A stretch of DNA of 64,000 nucleotides. It comes from an uncultured bacterium. Lineage in GTDB: Bacteria > Bacillota > Clostridia > UBA1381. Below the pieces are notes generated by a model. It was given only the letters and a program-made list of their open reading frames with translations. It was not told the DNA's origin and did not search any database. Every line of letters starts with the position of its first letter. The stretch's first letter is position 1. The stretch lies in assembly GCA_905215805.1 (NCBI GenBank), contig CAJMRL010000009.1:1-64000 (forward strand), read 5' to 3'. Of the stretch, positions 17,300 to 26,449 are shown piece by piece. The position numbers and the translations under genes are program-made.

Positions 17300-17763
17300 T
17301 ATATTTTTACCCCCTTTTTATTTTCAATAAATTTCTCCAATGCCCTCATCTGTCCCTGATAACCCGTGCATCTGCAAAGATTTCCAGCCAGATATTCCTT
17401 TACGCTCCGAGCTGTAAATTCATCAAGCTCCCGCATCATAGCTACAACATTTACAATAAGCCCCGGATTACAAAATCCGCACTGCTCTGCTCCCTCATCG
17501 GCAAGGCACAATCCAAACTCCTCCGCCTCATCGCGCAGTCCCTCAAGCGTTTCAATCTCCGCCCCGTCAGCGCGCACCGCCAAAACAGCGCATGACAGCA
17601 CCGGCTTATTATTCATTATAACCGTACATAATCCGCAGTTTGTTGTCTCACATCCGCATTTCACGCTGTAACATCCCCTTTTTCGCAAAAAGCTATATAA
17701 AGTTGTATCTGCACTGACCTCATCGCTTATCTTAAGTCCGTTCAATTTCAAATTAATACGCAT
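17299..17763 (-). CDS. xdhC: Xanthine dehydrogenase-type 2Fe-2S subunit
   Basis: A 154-residue electron-transfer subunit that carries two [2Fe-2S] clusters between the molybdenum centre and FAD. The plant-type cluster uses Cys38, Cys43, Cys46 and Cys58 (GCETTNCGLC); the second uses CGFCNPG and GNLCRCTGY. An additional cysteine, Cys36, sits beside the first cluster. The lengths and order match the CoxS/XdhC family. The gene overlaps xdhB by 11 bases and xdhA by one, so the three are translationally coupled. The symbol follows the E. coli naming. Confidence 0.92.
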   Translation of the reverse strand: MRINLKLNGLKISDEVSADTTLYSFLRKRGCYSVKCGCETTNCGLCTVIMNNKPVLSCAVLAVRADGAEIETLEGLRDEAEEFGLCLADEGAEQCGFCNPGLIVNVVAMMRELDEFTARSVKEYLAGNLCRCTGYQGQMRALEKFIENKKGVKI

Positions 17764-18520
17764 ATTCTACCTCCGCAAGACAACGCCTTATCAAAACTCC
17801 CGTCGTATGTCTTCTATACTCTTCTCCGGCACGCATATTTGCTCCGAACGAAAGCTCTTTCATACACATGTCCGCAATCGTATCAGCCGATACACCATTC
17901 TCAAAATGCAAAAGCTCTGCTTTTTTCGGACGTGCTCCCACTGCAACATTTATTCCGTCATCGTTAAGACAGACACAGCAGGTAATAACCGGTATATCGG
18001 TCTTAGTATTTCTTATAGTCTGATATGCCGCCTTGACCTTCTTTTTGGGTACATATATTCCTGTAAGAATATCATTATCCGGTTTCATTTTGGCAAAATC
18101 GCATAGCTTGACTCTCCCGCCCTTATAAAGCTCTACATCTGCATCCAATGCCATATATGCCGTTAATAAATCTGAAAATCCAAATCTACTCCATATGCTT
18201 CCTCCAATGGTTGCAAGATTTCTAAACTGCACTCCAACTATATTTTTTACGCATTTCTTCGGAATCGAGCAAAACGCTCTATTAATCTCTTCATGCTTTT
18301 CCGTCATACGAAGAGTTGCCATAGCGCCTATTCGAAAGCCTCTTTCATCCTCTTCAATTTTATCAAGTCCCAACCCTGCCAAATCAATAATATTCTGAAA
18401 ATTTGAATCAGATAATCTGACCCAGCACATCCCGCCTATTATCCTATTTGCACGTTTTTGATTCAGTTCATACGCCTCTTCAAGCGATGCAGGCTTAATA
18501 AAATTTTTTGCGCTGAACAT
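17753..18520 (-). CDS. xdhB: Xanthine dehydrogenase-type FAD subunit
   Basis: The 255-residue FAD-binding subunit of the CoxM/XdhB family. It has the N-terminal pyrophosphate-binding stretch (NRIIGGMCWVRL) and the flavin motif GVQFRNLATIGGSIWSRFGFSD region, where the family normally has RN-x-ATIGGN. The ATG at 18520 is chosen because AAAAGGAGGGGACGG precedes it; a start nine codons earlier has no site. First gene of xdhBCA, whose order FAD, iron-sulfur, molybdenum is common in Clostridia. Confidence 0.9.
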   Translation of the reverse strand: MFSAKNFIKPASLEEAYELNQKRANRIIGGMCWVRLSDSNFQNIIDLAGLGLDKIEEDERGFRIGAMATLRMTEKHEEINRAFCSIPKKCVKNIVGVQFRNLATIGGSIWSRFGFSDLLTAYMALDADVELYKGGRVKLCDFAKMKPDNDILTGIYVPKKKVKAAYQTIRNTKTDIPVITCCVCLNDDGINVAVGARPKKAELLHFENGVSADTIADMCMKELSFGANMRAGEEYRRHTTGVLIRRCLAEVEYAY

Positions 18521-18560
18521 CCCGTCCCCTCCTTTTTCAAAAGTCATTTTCTATATCTAT

Positions 18561-18589
18561 ATTCTATCATATAACATCGCAAAAATCAA
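18561..18589 (-). promoter_or_regulatory. Promoter of xdhBCA
   Basis: On the minus strand TTGATT (18584-18589), 17 bases, TAGAAT (18561-18566), about 40 bases upstream of the xdhB start. Confidence 0.65.
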
Positions 18590-18627
18590 CAATATTTATA
18601 TTTGCCATTCTTCTTTAAATTTATTTC

Positions 18628-18656
18628 TTGCATTAAATCATGATATATGATATAAT
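18628..18656 (+). promoter_or_regulatory. Promoter of the HD-protein/antiporter pair
   Basis: TTGCAT (18628-18633), 17 bases, TATAAT (18651-18656), divergent from the xdh promoter. Confidence 0.7.
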
Positions 18657-18692
18657 TATTCTAATCCAAAAAATAGGGAGTTGATGTTTTAT

Positions 18693-19478
18693 ATGAACGT
18701 AGACAAACAGAAAGCAAAAAATGCCTTTGCGCAGTACGTGCGCAATTATAACACCTCGGATGAAAAAATAAGGCTAAAAATAGAGCATACATATAAGGTA
18801 TGCGGTCTTTGCGAAATTATAGCAAAAGATATAGGTCTTAGCGATGAGGAGATTGATATTGCCTGGCTTATCGGGCTTCTTCATGATATAGGACGTTTTG
18901 AACAGGTGCGCAAATACGGTACATTTTCCGATGCGCAGTCTATTGACCACGCTGTATACGGCGCTCAGATTTTATTTGACGATGGAAAAATAAGAGATTA
19001 TATTTTAGATTCATCTATTGATTCACTTATTCGTACAGCAATTGAAACTCATAGTCTTTATAAACTTCCCGATAATCTTGATGAGCACACAAAAATGTTT
19101 TGTGATATCATAAGAGATGCTGATAAAATCGACATAATGAGAGTAAATGTTGAAACACCACTTGAAGAAATATATAATGTTTCTTCTAAAGATCTGATGA
19201 ACAGCCCCATAACTCCGGAAGTTATGCAAAGCTTTTATGAAGAACACGCTACTTTAAGAAGTTTGAAAAAGACTCCTATCGATAATCTCGTGGGTCATAT
19301 ATCTCTTGTATATGAGCTTGTATATCCTATAAGCACGCGCCTTGTGCATGAACAGGGATTTCTTGAAAAAATGATGTCATTTGAATCAGATAATCCTCAG
19401 ACCCGCGAACAATTTTCTCAAATACGCGCCCATATCACAGAATTTATAAACAATAAAATTAACAAAGGAGGAATTTAG
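18693..19478 (+). CDS. HD-domain phosphohydrolase of unknown substrate
   Basis: A metal-dependent HD-superfamily protein of about 261 residues. The metal ligands are visible as the histidine of IEHTYKV, the HD pair in LLHDIGRFEQ, the later SIDHA histidine, ETHS and an aspartate in IRDADKID. Members of this shape hydrolyse nucleotides or phosphate esters; the substrate is not predictable. The start is uncertain: AGGGAG (18675-18680) is 12 bases before the ATG at 18693 and only three before the one at 18684. The antiporter follows after three bases, so the two are one operon. Confidence 0.75.
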   Translation: MNVDKQKAKNAFAQYVRNYNTSDEKIRLKIEHTYKVCGLCEIIAKDIGLSDEEIDIAWLIGLLHDIGRFEQVRKYGTFSDAQSIDHAVYGAQILFDDGKIRDYILDSSIDSLIRTAIETHSLYKLPDNLDEHTKMFCDIIRDADKIDIMRVNVETPLEEIYNVSSKDLMNSPITPEVMQSFYEEHATLRSLKKTPIDNLVGHISLVYELVYPISTRLVHEQGFLEKMMSFESDNPQTREQFSQIRAHITEFINNKINKGGI

Positions 19479-19481
19479 CTT

Positions 19482-21074
19482 ATGGTTAATGCCCTGCTCA
19501 TTGCATCTGTAATTATTCTTGCCTGCCTGTTCTGCAATAAGGTTTTCTCGCGTTTCGGCATACCTGCCTTATTGATATTCATACTTCTCGGTATGTTTTT
19601 CGGAACAGACGGAATAATAAAAATACAATTTGATAATTTTAATTTTGCGGAACAAATATGCTCCATCGCTCTTATTTTCATTATGTTCTACGGCGGATTC
19701 GGCACAAAATGGAGCGAGGCAAAGCCTGTTGCAGTAAAGGCCGTTCTGCTCTCAAGCTTAGGAGTAATTCTTACCGCCGGAATTGTTGGAATATTCTGTT
19801 ATTTTGTTCTTAAAACTGAGCTTCTTGAAAGCCTGCTTATAGGAGCCGTTATAAGCTCTACCGATGCCGCTTCCGTATTCTCAATACTGCGCTCCAAGCG
19901 GCTCAACCTTAAATATAACACGGCTTCACTCCTTGAGGTAGAAAGCGGAAGCAATGACCCCTGCTCATATATGATGACAGTAATCCTGCTTTCCATTATG
20001 AACGGCTCTTCAACAAATATAGCATACATGACATTCGCACAGCTTGTATACGGAATAGGATGCGGTTTTATTATAGCAAAGCTTTCTATACTCGTATTGA
20101 AGAAAACCAATATTTCCGATGGCAGTTATGAAACAATATTTGTTTTTGCTATGGTTGTATTATCATACGCAATCCCTTCAGCAATAGGCGGCAACGGCTA
20201 CCTCAGTACATACATATTCGGTATATTGCTTGGAAACTATCCGTTGAAAAACAAAAAATCACTCGTACACTTCTTCGACGGCATTACAGGACTTATGCAG
20301 ATGCTTCTGTTTTTCCTGCTCGGGCTTTTGGCATTTCCGTCGCAGATGCCTAAAATTGTGATACCGGCATTGCTGATTGCGCTGTTCCTTACATTTATCG
20401 CGCGTCCTGTTTCAATATTCGCTCTGCTTACGCCGTTTAAATGCCGTGTCAATCAGCAGCTGCTAATATCGGTCGCCGGACTAAGAGGCGCCGCCTCGAT
20501 CGTTTTTGCGATAATGACTGTGACCAGCTCGGCAAATACAAGTATGGATATTTTCCATATCGTATTTATCATAGTGCTTTTTTCAATACTCATTCAAGGA
20601 ACACTGCTTCCGTATGCGTCTAAAAAATTAAATATGATAGACGAATCCGGCAATGTAATGAAAACCTTTAACGACTATACAGATGAAGTCCCTGTACAAT
20701 TTATACAGTTTACCATAAAAGAAAATCATCCATGGGCAGGAAAACCTGTACATGATATACTCCTCCCTCCGGAAACGCTTTTTGTACAGCTGCGCCGGGG
20801 AAAATCCAGAATTACCCCCGACGGAAACACCGTTCTTGAAGCAGGAGATACTCTCATTCTGACGGCAAAGGCTTCTCATGTTTCAGACGGAGTAAATCTT
20901 ACAGAAATAGTTCTCGACAATTCAAACCGCTGGGTTGGACAGAATATGTCTTCTATAGACCTTGATCCCGGTAAGCTCGTAATTATGATCCAGCGCGGAG
21001 ATGGGATAGTAATTCCAAATGGAAGTACGGTTCTTGAATCAGGCGATAAACTCGTTATAAATCAATACGAATAA
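19482..21074 (+). CDS. CPA1-type K+/H+ (or Na+/H+) antiporter with two RCK_C domains
   Basis: A 530-residue cation/proton antiporter. Residues 1 to about 385 are 12-13 membrane segments with the conserved ISSTDAASVFSIL and the ESGSNDPCSYM motif of NhaP2/CvrA carriers. The cytoplasmic tail has two RCK_C (TrkA_C) domains, about residues 405-465 and 470-530, each with a leucine/isoleucine core and a G-D-x-L-(I/V) end. In Staphylococcus such domains in CpaA bind c-di-AMP. AAAGGAGGA precedes the ATG. The role is probably potassium efflux or pH and volume control. Confidence 0.88.
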   Translation: MVNALLIASVIILACLFCNKVFSRFGIPALLIFILLGMFFGTDGIIKIQFDNFNFAEQICSIALIFIMFYGGFGTKWSEAKPVAVKAVLLSSLGVILTAGIVGIFCYFVLKTELLESLLIGAVISSTDAASVFSILRSKRLNLKYNTASLLEVESGSNDPCSYMMTVILLSIMNGSSTNIAYMTFAQLVYGIGCGFIIAKLSILVLKKTNISDGSYETIFVFAMVVLSYAIPSAIGGNGYLSTYIFGILLGNYPLKNKKSLVHFFDGITGLMQMLLFFLLGLLAFPSQMPKIVIPALLIALFLTFIARPVSIFALLTPFKCRVNQQLLISVAGLRGAASIVFAIMTVTSSANTSMDIFHIVFIIVLFSILIQGTLLPYASKKLNMIDESGNVMKTFNDYTDEVPVQFIQFTIKENHPWAGKPVHDILLPPETLFVQLRRGKSRITPDGNTVLEAGDTLILTAKASHVSDGVNLTEIVLDNSNRWVGQNMSSIDLDPGKLVIMIQRGDGIVIPNGSTVLESGDKLVINQYE

Positions 21075-21075
21075 T

Positions 21076-21116
21076 AAAAAATGACCGCTCTGCATACAAT
21101 ACGAGCGGTCATTTTT
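21076..21116. terminator. Bidirectional terminator
   Basis: Stem AAAAATGACCGCTC with its complement (21077-21090 with 21103-21116). The A and T flanks give a U run in both directions, for the antiporter and for the convergent Asp23-like gene. Confidence 0.88.
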
Positions 21117-21125
21117 AAACTATCA

Positions 21126-21656
21126 TTAATCGTTAATATCCTCACTCTCCTCCTTTTGCTCAGTGCCGGACTCCTCCTCAATTTCAATAACCTCATCCTG
21201 AGGTATTTGAGCGGCAGCTTCCTCTGCCTTTGCAAAGCTTACTCCTTCTATATGGATATTAACCTTTTGAACCTCAAGTCCGGTCATAGTTTCAACATTA
21301 TTTTTTACACTGTCCTGAATCTCCCATGCCAGCTCCGGAATTCTGACTCCGTACTCCACAACCAAATAAAGGTCAATAAGAACAGATGTTTCAGACATTT
21401 CAACCTTAACGCCCTTTGATTGGTTCTTTTTTGCTCCGAACCTTTCAGCTATTCCGCCTGCAAAAGTGCTGTACATTCCCGCAACGCCTTTTATTTCCGA
21501 CGCAGCTATACCGGCAATAGTAGAAACAACGTCAACCGAAATCTTTATATTGCCTATCTCTTCATCATCACTTTTTTTTACTGATGCTGTACTTTCTTCA
21601 GTATTAACCGCTGCTTCTTCCTTTTCCGCTTCATTTTTATTAATTTCCTCAGACAT
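21126..21656 (-). CDS. Asp23/Gls24-family protein
   Basis: A 176-residue member of the Asp23/Gls24 (DUF322, YqhY/YloU-like) family. The conserved core is the segment VVSTIAGIAASEIKGVAGM followed by the beta-strand region with SVLIDLYLVVEYGVRIPELA and VQKVNIHIEGV near its end. Both termini are acidic and of low complexity. There is no signal peptide. In other Firmicutes these proteins bind at the membrane or affect acetyl-CoA carboxylase. The ATG at 21656 has GGGAG upstream; a GTG three codons before it does not. It has its own promoter after spoIIIAH. Confidence 0.85.
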   Translation of the reverse strand: MSEEINKNEAEKEEAAVNTEESTASVKKSDDEEIGNIKISVDVVSTIAGIAASEIKGVAGMYSTFAGGIAERFGAKKNQSKGVKVEMSETSVLIDLYLVVEYGVRIPELAWEIQDSVKNNVETMTGLEVQKVNIHIEGVSFAKAEEAAAQIPQDEVIEIEEESGTEQKEESEDIND

Positions 21657-21692
21657 TACTATCACTCCCGTATCTCAATATTTTATAGTCAT

Positions 21693-21721
21693 ATTATAAC
21701 AGAAACAAGAGTCCATTTCAA
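21693..21721 (-). promoter_or_regulatory. Promoter of the Asp23-like gene
   Basis: On the minus strand TTGAAA (21716-21721), 17 bases, TATAAT (21693-21698), 36 bases upstream of the start. It separates this housekeeping gene from the sporulation operon above it. Confidence 0.75.
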
Positions 21722-21756
21722 CCTTCTTTTGTGAATTTTCAGTAAATTTTGCACTT

Positions 21757-22419
21757 TTATTTTACCTCTATTATTTTTACATTACTTGCCGGAATACCTA
21801 AATGATCTGTCGCTATTTCCGTAAGCTTTATAACATCGTCCTGTCCAAAGTTCTCTTTTCTTACCATAATATTAATTTTTTCTCCGTTTACATATGCACA
21901 TACCTCGCTGTATCCCTTAGATTGGGCTATGCTCTCTATTTCCTGTTCCTTTTCTATATTTTCCGCTTCCGCAATTATTTTATCTCCCGCCTTCTTTCTT
22001 GTCTCACTGTCAAAGCTTTCATTTGATGCGGTTTGATTTAAAATTTCCATTGATTTTGACCTGGAATTTTCTCTTTCATATTTTGCTGTTTCAAAATATG
22101 TACCGTTAGTATCCTCCATTATTTCTGAAGCTGCTCCATCTGATGCTGTTTGCTCCGCTTCGTCCTCATTTTTTTCCGCTTCGGACATTTCGCTATCCGC
22201 CATAGCTGTTGCCTGAGGAGCCATACTCGCCGAAGAATCTTCAACCTCAATATCAGAATTTACATACTGCGCCTCCCCGAGCTTTTTCCCTGTTTCAACA
22301 TAGCTCTCATTATCTGTAACATTTATTGTATCCTGATACGACCAATTCAAGTATCCCGCACAGCCTATCAATACCACCAGAACCGCCGCTATTATTTCCT
22401 TTTTTCTGAAAATCTTCAT
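21757..22419 (-). CDS. spoIIIAH: Stage III sporulation protein AH
   Basis: The mother-cell membrane protein whose outer domain binds SpoIIQ across the space between mother cell and forespore, forming part of the feeding-tube channel. One N-terminal membrane helix (residues about 9-26) is followed by an acidic, Gln/Ala/Glu-rich linker and a C-terminal ring-building domain (about 120-220, ending VKIIEVK) related to the EscJ/PrgK fold. The 220 residues are normal. GGGAAGG precedes the ATG. It is the last gene of spoIIIAA-AH. Confidence 0.9.
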   Translation of the reverse strand: MKIFRKKEIIAAVLVVLIGCAGYLNWSYQDTINVTDNESYVETGKKLGEAQYVNSDIEVEDSSASMAPQATAMADSEMSEAEKNEDEAEQTASDGAASEIMEDTNGTYFETAKYERENSRSKSMEILNQTASNESFDSETRKKAGDKIIAEAENIEKEQEIESIAQSKGYSEVCAYVNGEKINIMVRKENFGQDDVIKLTEIATDHLGIPASNVKIIEVK

Positions 22420-22447
22420 TACGCCTTCCCAATCCTTTCATTATTGT

Positions 22448-22933
22448 TTAGTTTTGCGCCGCCTTATATACGCATACATTGCATGCGGCAGCTCCCGTTG
22501 CTGCCGTTACCGCATCTGTAAGCGCGCGTTTAACCTCAATGCTGTCCGCCCCCTGAGCCACAACAATTACCCCTTTCACTCTTGGATATTTTTCCTGTAC
22601 CACAACCGGCTCTCCTCCTGAGATAACCGCTTTTTTATCCTCGCTTCCGGAAGAATTTTTATCGCTTCCGGAGGTACTTGTTTTGGTTTCATACGCTATA
22701 TCCTTTTCGGAGCTGCCGTAATATGTAATCATGACCTCCACCTTTCCGGCGCCTGATATTTCCGAAAGTATGCTCTCCAGCTTTTCTTCCTGGAGCTGTA
22801 CATTATCATTAACGCTGCTGCTCTTTTGCTGGGGTTTGTCTGACAACACTGTCATAAATACGATTCCAATTATTAATATTATAACCAACGGCAAATTATT
22901 CTTATTTGTCAAAAATTTTACCGCGTCATTCAT
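22448..22933 (-). CDS. spoIIIAG: Stage III sporulation protein AG
   Basis: Forms a large ring in the mother-cell membrane of the SpoIIIA-SpoIIQ channel. One helix near residues 15-32 (LPLVIILIIGIVFMTVL) is followed by the ring-building motif domain, including LESILSEISGAGKVEVMITYY, an S/G/K-rich insertion and VKGVIVVAQGAD. The start at 22933 overlaps the spoIIIAF stop by eight bases and lacks a strong ribosome site, so it relies on coupling; an upstream in-frame start would run far into spoIIIAF. Length 161 residues. Confidence 0.9.
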   Translation of the reverse strand: MNDAVKFLTNKNNLPLVIILIIGIVFMTVLSDKPQQKSSSVNDNVQLQEEKLESILSEISGAGKVEVMITYYGSSEKDIAYETKTSTSGSDKNSSGSEDKKAVISGGEPVVVQEKYPRVKGVIVVAQGADSIEVKRALTDAVTAATGAAACNVCVYKAAQN

Positions 22934-23369
22934 TTTCAATTTTGTCAATCCCGTACACCTCACAAAGTCTTGCTGCGGCTTTCGGCGGCAGCTCCGCGTC
23001 ATATATAGTTATTTTTTCCACACCTTCTATTTTCCCCTCCGCGTCAGCGCTTATCTTGCATTGAGCTCTGCATTTTATATTAAATTCCTGTTCCAGTCTT
23101 TGTTCTATATCCTCATTTATTCTTTTTTCAAGCTCTTCCTCTATAAGCGTCTGTCTAAGCTCTTCTCCATCTTGAACAAGCTCCGGCTCTGAGGTAAATG
23201 AGGAAAATATATCCTCGGGAGAAATTTTTGCGACCGGTGAAATAATCGTGCATATTACCACCAATCCCGTAATAATGTTGATATATTTGCTCCACTTTTC
23301 AGGAGCAAGCATTGAAGCCGCCGATGCAAGCAGGGCTGCTCCTATTACAGATATTATATATCCCTTCAT
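22926..23369 (-). CDS. spoIIIAF: Stage III sporulation protein AF
   Basis: A 147-residue protein with two N-terminal hydrophobic segments (about 1-45) and a C-terminal ring-type domain in the intermembrane space (about 85-147). The block KWSKYINIITGLVVICTIISPV is characteristic. The start at 23369 is chosen to leave spoIIIAE intact and has GGCGGG upstream; a longer frame would add 15 residues overlapping that gene. Part of the SpoIIIA secretion-like complex. Confidence 0.88.
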   Translation of the reverse strand: MKGYIISVIGAALLASAASMLAPEKWSKYINIITGLVVICTIISPVAKISPEDIFSSFTSEPELVQDGEELRQTLIEEELEKRINEDIEQRLEQEFNIKCRAQCKISADAEGKIEGVEKITIYDAELPPKAAARLCEVYGIDKIENE

Positions 23370-23380
23370 AACGCACCCGC

Positions 23381-24448
23381 CTAACTGAAATTGGTTGCCG
23401 CCAATATGATACATAGATTTATTATAAAAAGCACCAACGACATGACAACTATCCCAAATATCCCTCCCACCGCCTCAGACATATCCCACATCATTGAGCT
23501 TATACGCTTATCTGCCAAAGCTTCAGACACTGCCGCCGACAGCTTTAGCATAAAATGTATTACTCCTATTTTTATTACCGGTATGATACAGATCGAGCAC
23601 AGCGCAATTATTCCCGCTCCGCCCACTGCGTTTTTCATCAGCCTTGAGCCGCTCATGACGGTTTCAACCGTATCTGATAAAAATCCCCCCACCACAGGCA
23701 CAAGACTGCCGGCAGCGAATTTCACCATTTTCATACTTAAAGCATCAATTGAAGGAGCGCTGAACCCATATATAGCGCTTATGCCGGTAAAGACTGTTAT
23801 TATGGCGGACATGAGCCATTTATTTATTGATTTTACTATATTGCAAAAGCCCGATATTCTGTTTATGCTTCCTATATTACCCGATACAGAAAGCACTGCT
23901 CCGAAAACATTAAGCGGAATAAGTATCTTTTGTACAAGCATAGTCATCACAAAAACAGCCGCCGAAAGCACCGGATGAAATACAGCCGCGCTTGCCGCAT
24001 CCCCGCAAGTTATCAAAAGCATCATCAAAAGCGGCGAAAGCTTTGTAACAAACGCGCTTATAGCCTCTATAACCTCAGCTCCGTAGTCCAGCGCTACTCC
24101 AAAGCATTTTAATGCCGCCGTACTCATAAGCACAAAACAAGCAAAAAATGCAGCTTCGCTTCCGGCTCGTTTTCCTAAAGAATCAGAAAGTATACTTATA
24201 GTCCCTGACATTGCCGCCGTTACAAGTATCAGCAGCATATACCCCATGCTTTCTCTTATTTCCCTACCTATATCTTCCCACAGACCCGATAAAATCTTTT
24301 GAGGGCTTAATATATTTTCCCCCGACATCAGCGACACTACATTCCCGTTAAATTCCGGTTCTCCGTCAAGCTCCGGAACATATTCCGCAAATACCGGAGC
24401 AGTAAAAAGGGCCATAAATATAATTATGATAAAAACAGCTCTCTTCAT
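23381..24448 (-). CDS. spoIIIAE: Stage III sporulation protein AE
   Basis: The large polytopic protein of the complex, 355 residues. An N-terminal signal-like segment (about 1-21) is followed by a soluble part and about seven or eight membrane helices. Typical stretches are LLILVTAAMSGTISILSDS and LLMMLLITCGDAASAAVFHP; the end VVMSLVLFIINLCIILAATN is conserved in type. The ATG at 24448 overlaps the spoIIIAD stop by four bases (ATGA), clear translational coupling. Confidence 0.92.
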   Translation of the reverse strand: MKRAVFIIIIFMALFTAPVFAEYVPELDGEPEFNGNVVSLMSGENILSPQKILSGLWEDIGREIRESMGYMLLILVTAAMSGTISILSDSLGKRAGSEAAFFACFVLMSTAALKCFGVALDYGAEVIEAISAFVTKLSPLLMMLLITCGDAASAAVFHPVLSAAVFVMTMLVQKILIPLNVFGAVLSVSGNIGSINRISGFCNIVKSINKWLMSAIITVFTGISAIYGFSAPSIDALSMKMVKFAAGSLVPVVGGFLSDTVETVMSGSRLMKNAVGGAGIIALCSICIIPVIKIGVIHFMLKLSAAVSEALADKRISSMMWDMSEAVGGIFGIVVMSLVLFIINLCIILAATNFS

Positions 24449-24840
24449 ATTTTTTGTGCCGCCTCTATACATATTTTCAAAAAATCCGCCACAATCGGCA
24501 TAATTAAATATAAAATTATTATTTTGCCCGCAAGCTCTGTTTTTAAGGCTATAGCATTTTCTCCGCTGTCCCTTAATATTTCAGAGCCGAATTGAGTTAT
24601 GTATGCCGCGCCTATTACCTTTATCACCACCGTTATATATTCCTTGTCCAGACCGCTTTGTTCTATAATAGTATTAAGTTCAGACACGACCGCCGACAGC
24701 TTGTCGCATCCCATAAAGAATACGAATATTCCCACAATAATTGCTGTAAGCGTTCCGAATGAAGCGTTATAATGCCTTACCGTCAGGGCAAGTATTCCGC
24801 CGGTTATAGCAAAAGCTACAATTTTAAATAAATCCGTCAT
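24445..24840 (-). CDS. spoIIIAD: Stage III sporulation protein AD
   Basis: A 131-residue protein with four hydrophobic helices, homologous in its first part to SpoIIIAC. It contributes to the membrane platform of the channel. Conserved stretches include the LSAVVSELNTIIEQSGLDKE loop and YITVVIKVIGAAYITQFGSE, a strong family signature. It overlaps both neighbours by four bases. Confidence 0.92.
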   Translation of the reverse strand: MTDLFKIVAFAITGGILALTVRHYNASFGTLTAIIVGIFVFFMGCDKLSAVVSELNTIIEQSGLDKEYITVVIKVIGAAYITQFGSEILRDSGENAIALKTELAGKIIILYLIMPIVADFLKICIEAAQKI

Positions 24841-25031
24841 AGCCCGAATATCCCCTTTACAGCGTCAAATAATCCGCTTATCTCCTGAGCCACTATATAT
24901 AATACCCCTACCAATCCGGCAATCGTCACCAAAAGTGCTATATCATCCCTGCCCGCCCTTGAAAGCAGCTGATTTAACACCGCTATTATTATACCTATTC
25001 CCGCAATCTGAAACACCAAATCCACATTCAT
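24837..25031 (-). CDS. spoIIIAC: Stage III sporulation protein AC
   Basis: A 64-residue, two-helix membrane protein, the usual SpoIIIAC size. The sequence begins MNVDLVFQIAGIGIIIAVLN and ends with a short amphipathic tail. GAGGTAATAGT precedes the ATG. It lies nine bases after spoIIIAB and overlaps spoIIIAD by four. Confidence 0.92.
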   Translation of the reverse strand: MNVDLVFQIAGIGIIIAVLNQLLSRAGRDDIALLVTIAGLVGVLYIVAQEISGLFDAVKGIFGL

Positions 25032-25040
25032 ACTATTACC

Positions 25041-25529
25041 TCATATAAGAAGCAGAACCGCCGCTGCTCCGACAAGAAAACCGGCTCCTCTGTATATCCT
25101 TCCGTTCTTTTCATATACCGCTCTTGCTTTTTCAGCCCGTCCCTTTATAAGCTCCTCCACATATTCTATATGTCTGAGCTGTCCCTGAGTATCCGTTTTA
25201 CCAAGCTTTGTACAAAGCAGCTTAAGCATTGACTTATTCTCTGCACTTAAGCTGCTTTCATCAACCGATTCCTGCCATGCACGGCTTATACCATTATCCT
25301 CTATCTTCATCGCCGCACGCCCAAATATCCCCTCGGTATCCGTCATTTTGTCCACTCTTTTAAATGCGGATGCTAAATCAGTCCCCGAAAAACCTATCTC
25401 CGACTTTAATATTTCCAGTGCCGAACATATTTCCTCAAGCAGCCTGTATACATTCTTAGAGCGTTGTGCCATTAATAATCCTATCCCGGTACATACGGAT
25501 ATTATAAGCAATGCGCCTGCCATTTTCAA
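25041..25529 (-). CDS. spoIIIAB: Stage III sporulation protein AB
   Basis: A 162-residue protein with a helix at each end and a soluble helical core of the type II secretion F (GspF-like) kind, thought to link the SpoIIIAA ATPase to the membrane. Typical features are LEEICSALEILKSEIGFSGTD region and the C-terminal GFLVGAAAVLLLI helix. The start is either TTG at 25529, overlapping the spoIIIAA stop by four bases and giving the family's usual N-terminus, or ATG at 25523. Confidence 0.88.
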   Translation of the reverse strand: MKMAGALLIISVCTGIGLLMAQRSKNVYRLLEEICSALEILKSEIGFSGTDLASAFKRVDKMTDTEGIFGRAAMKIEDNGISRAWQESVDESSLSAENKSMLKLLCTKLGKTDTQGQLRHIEYVEELIKGRAEKARAVYEKNGRIYRGAGFLVGAAAVLLLI

Positions 25530-26449
25530 AGCTTTGTCACCGCCTCTATTGTTCCTGCTCCATTCCTCTTTGACAGCGTAATAAAGGTTTCAAAAAACGG
25601 GAGCATCCTTCTCAAATCTCTGCGTTTTTGCAGCTGCTCCAAACCATATCCGTGAACGGAGGTAATGAGCTTTGCACCGCTGTTTATGATCCTCTCCGCC
25701 GCTCTTATATCATTTCCGCCGCCCATTTCATCCGTTACCATGACCTCCGGCGACATAGCTCTCAGCATCATCAGCATTCCCGCCGCCTTTGGTGCTCCGG
25801 AAAATACATCTGTAGAGCTACCCAAATCAAAAAACATCCTTCCTTCATGTACCGCGGCAATTTCTCTGCGCTCGTCCACAACGCATACGCGTATTCCCTC
25901 GTTTGAAATTTGACGCACTATATCTCTGAGCATAGTGGTTTTTCCTGCTCCGGGCGGAGAAATAATAAGAGTATTTCTTACATTTCTTCCCTGCAACACA
26001 TCATTTATAACCGGGTCTGCCGCTCCTCTTACTTCCTTTGCGATTCTATAATTCAAAGCTGAAATATCCTTTACGAACGCGATTTTACCCTCACGTATAA
26101 CAGCGCTGCCGCATATGCCTATACGGTGTCCGCCCTCTATAGTTATAAAGCCGTTTATAATGTCGCTGTCTACTGAATATACCGATGACTTTGACGCAAG
26201 CTCCAGAGCCTCGTTTATATTTGCAGTCGTAGCTCTGACAGCTCCTGCCGGAGAAGGAGTCAGAATCCCGCGTCCGGATATAAAACATCTTCCGTCAGGG
26301 AAATAAATCGATACAGGCTTGCCGGGTGAAAGATGTATTTCATTTGCTCCGTTCAAATCAATGCTGTAAAAATATTTTCTCAGAGCATGCGGCATATAAT
26401 TTATAATCCCTACTGCTCCCTGCACCGCCGAAGTATTTGTTATGTACAT
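25526..26449 (-). CDS. spoIIIAA: Stage III sporulation protein AA (ATPase)
   Basis: The cytoplasmic secretion-type ATPase that powers the SpoIIIA-SpoIIQ channel in the mother cell. Walker A is SPPGAGKTTMLRDI, with VCVVDERREIAA and VMVTDEMGGGNDIRAAERI as Walker B and histidine/arginine-box regions. From 26449 the protein has 308 residues, the usual size. A longer in-frame extension adds 37 residues with no ribosome site; AAAGGA sits 12 bases before the chosen ATG and nine before an adjacent GTG at 26452. First gene of the operon. No convincing sigma-E promoter was found upstream. Confidence 0.92.
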   Translation of the reverse strand: MYITNTSAVQGAVGIINYMPHALRKYFYSIDLNGANEIHLSPGKPVSIYFPDGRCFISGRGILTPSPAGAVRATTANINEALELASKSSVYSVDSDIINGFITIEGGHRIGICGSAVIREGKIAFVKDISALNYRIAKEVRGAADPVINDVLQGRNVRNTLIISPPGAGKTTMLRDIVRQISNEGIRVCVVDERREIAAVHEGRMFFDLGSSTDVFSGAPKAAGMLMMLRAMSPEVMVTDEMGGGNDIRAAERIINSGAKLITSVHGYGLEQLQKRRDLRRMLPFFETFITLSKRNGAGTIEAVTKL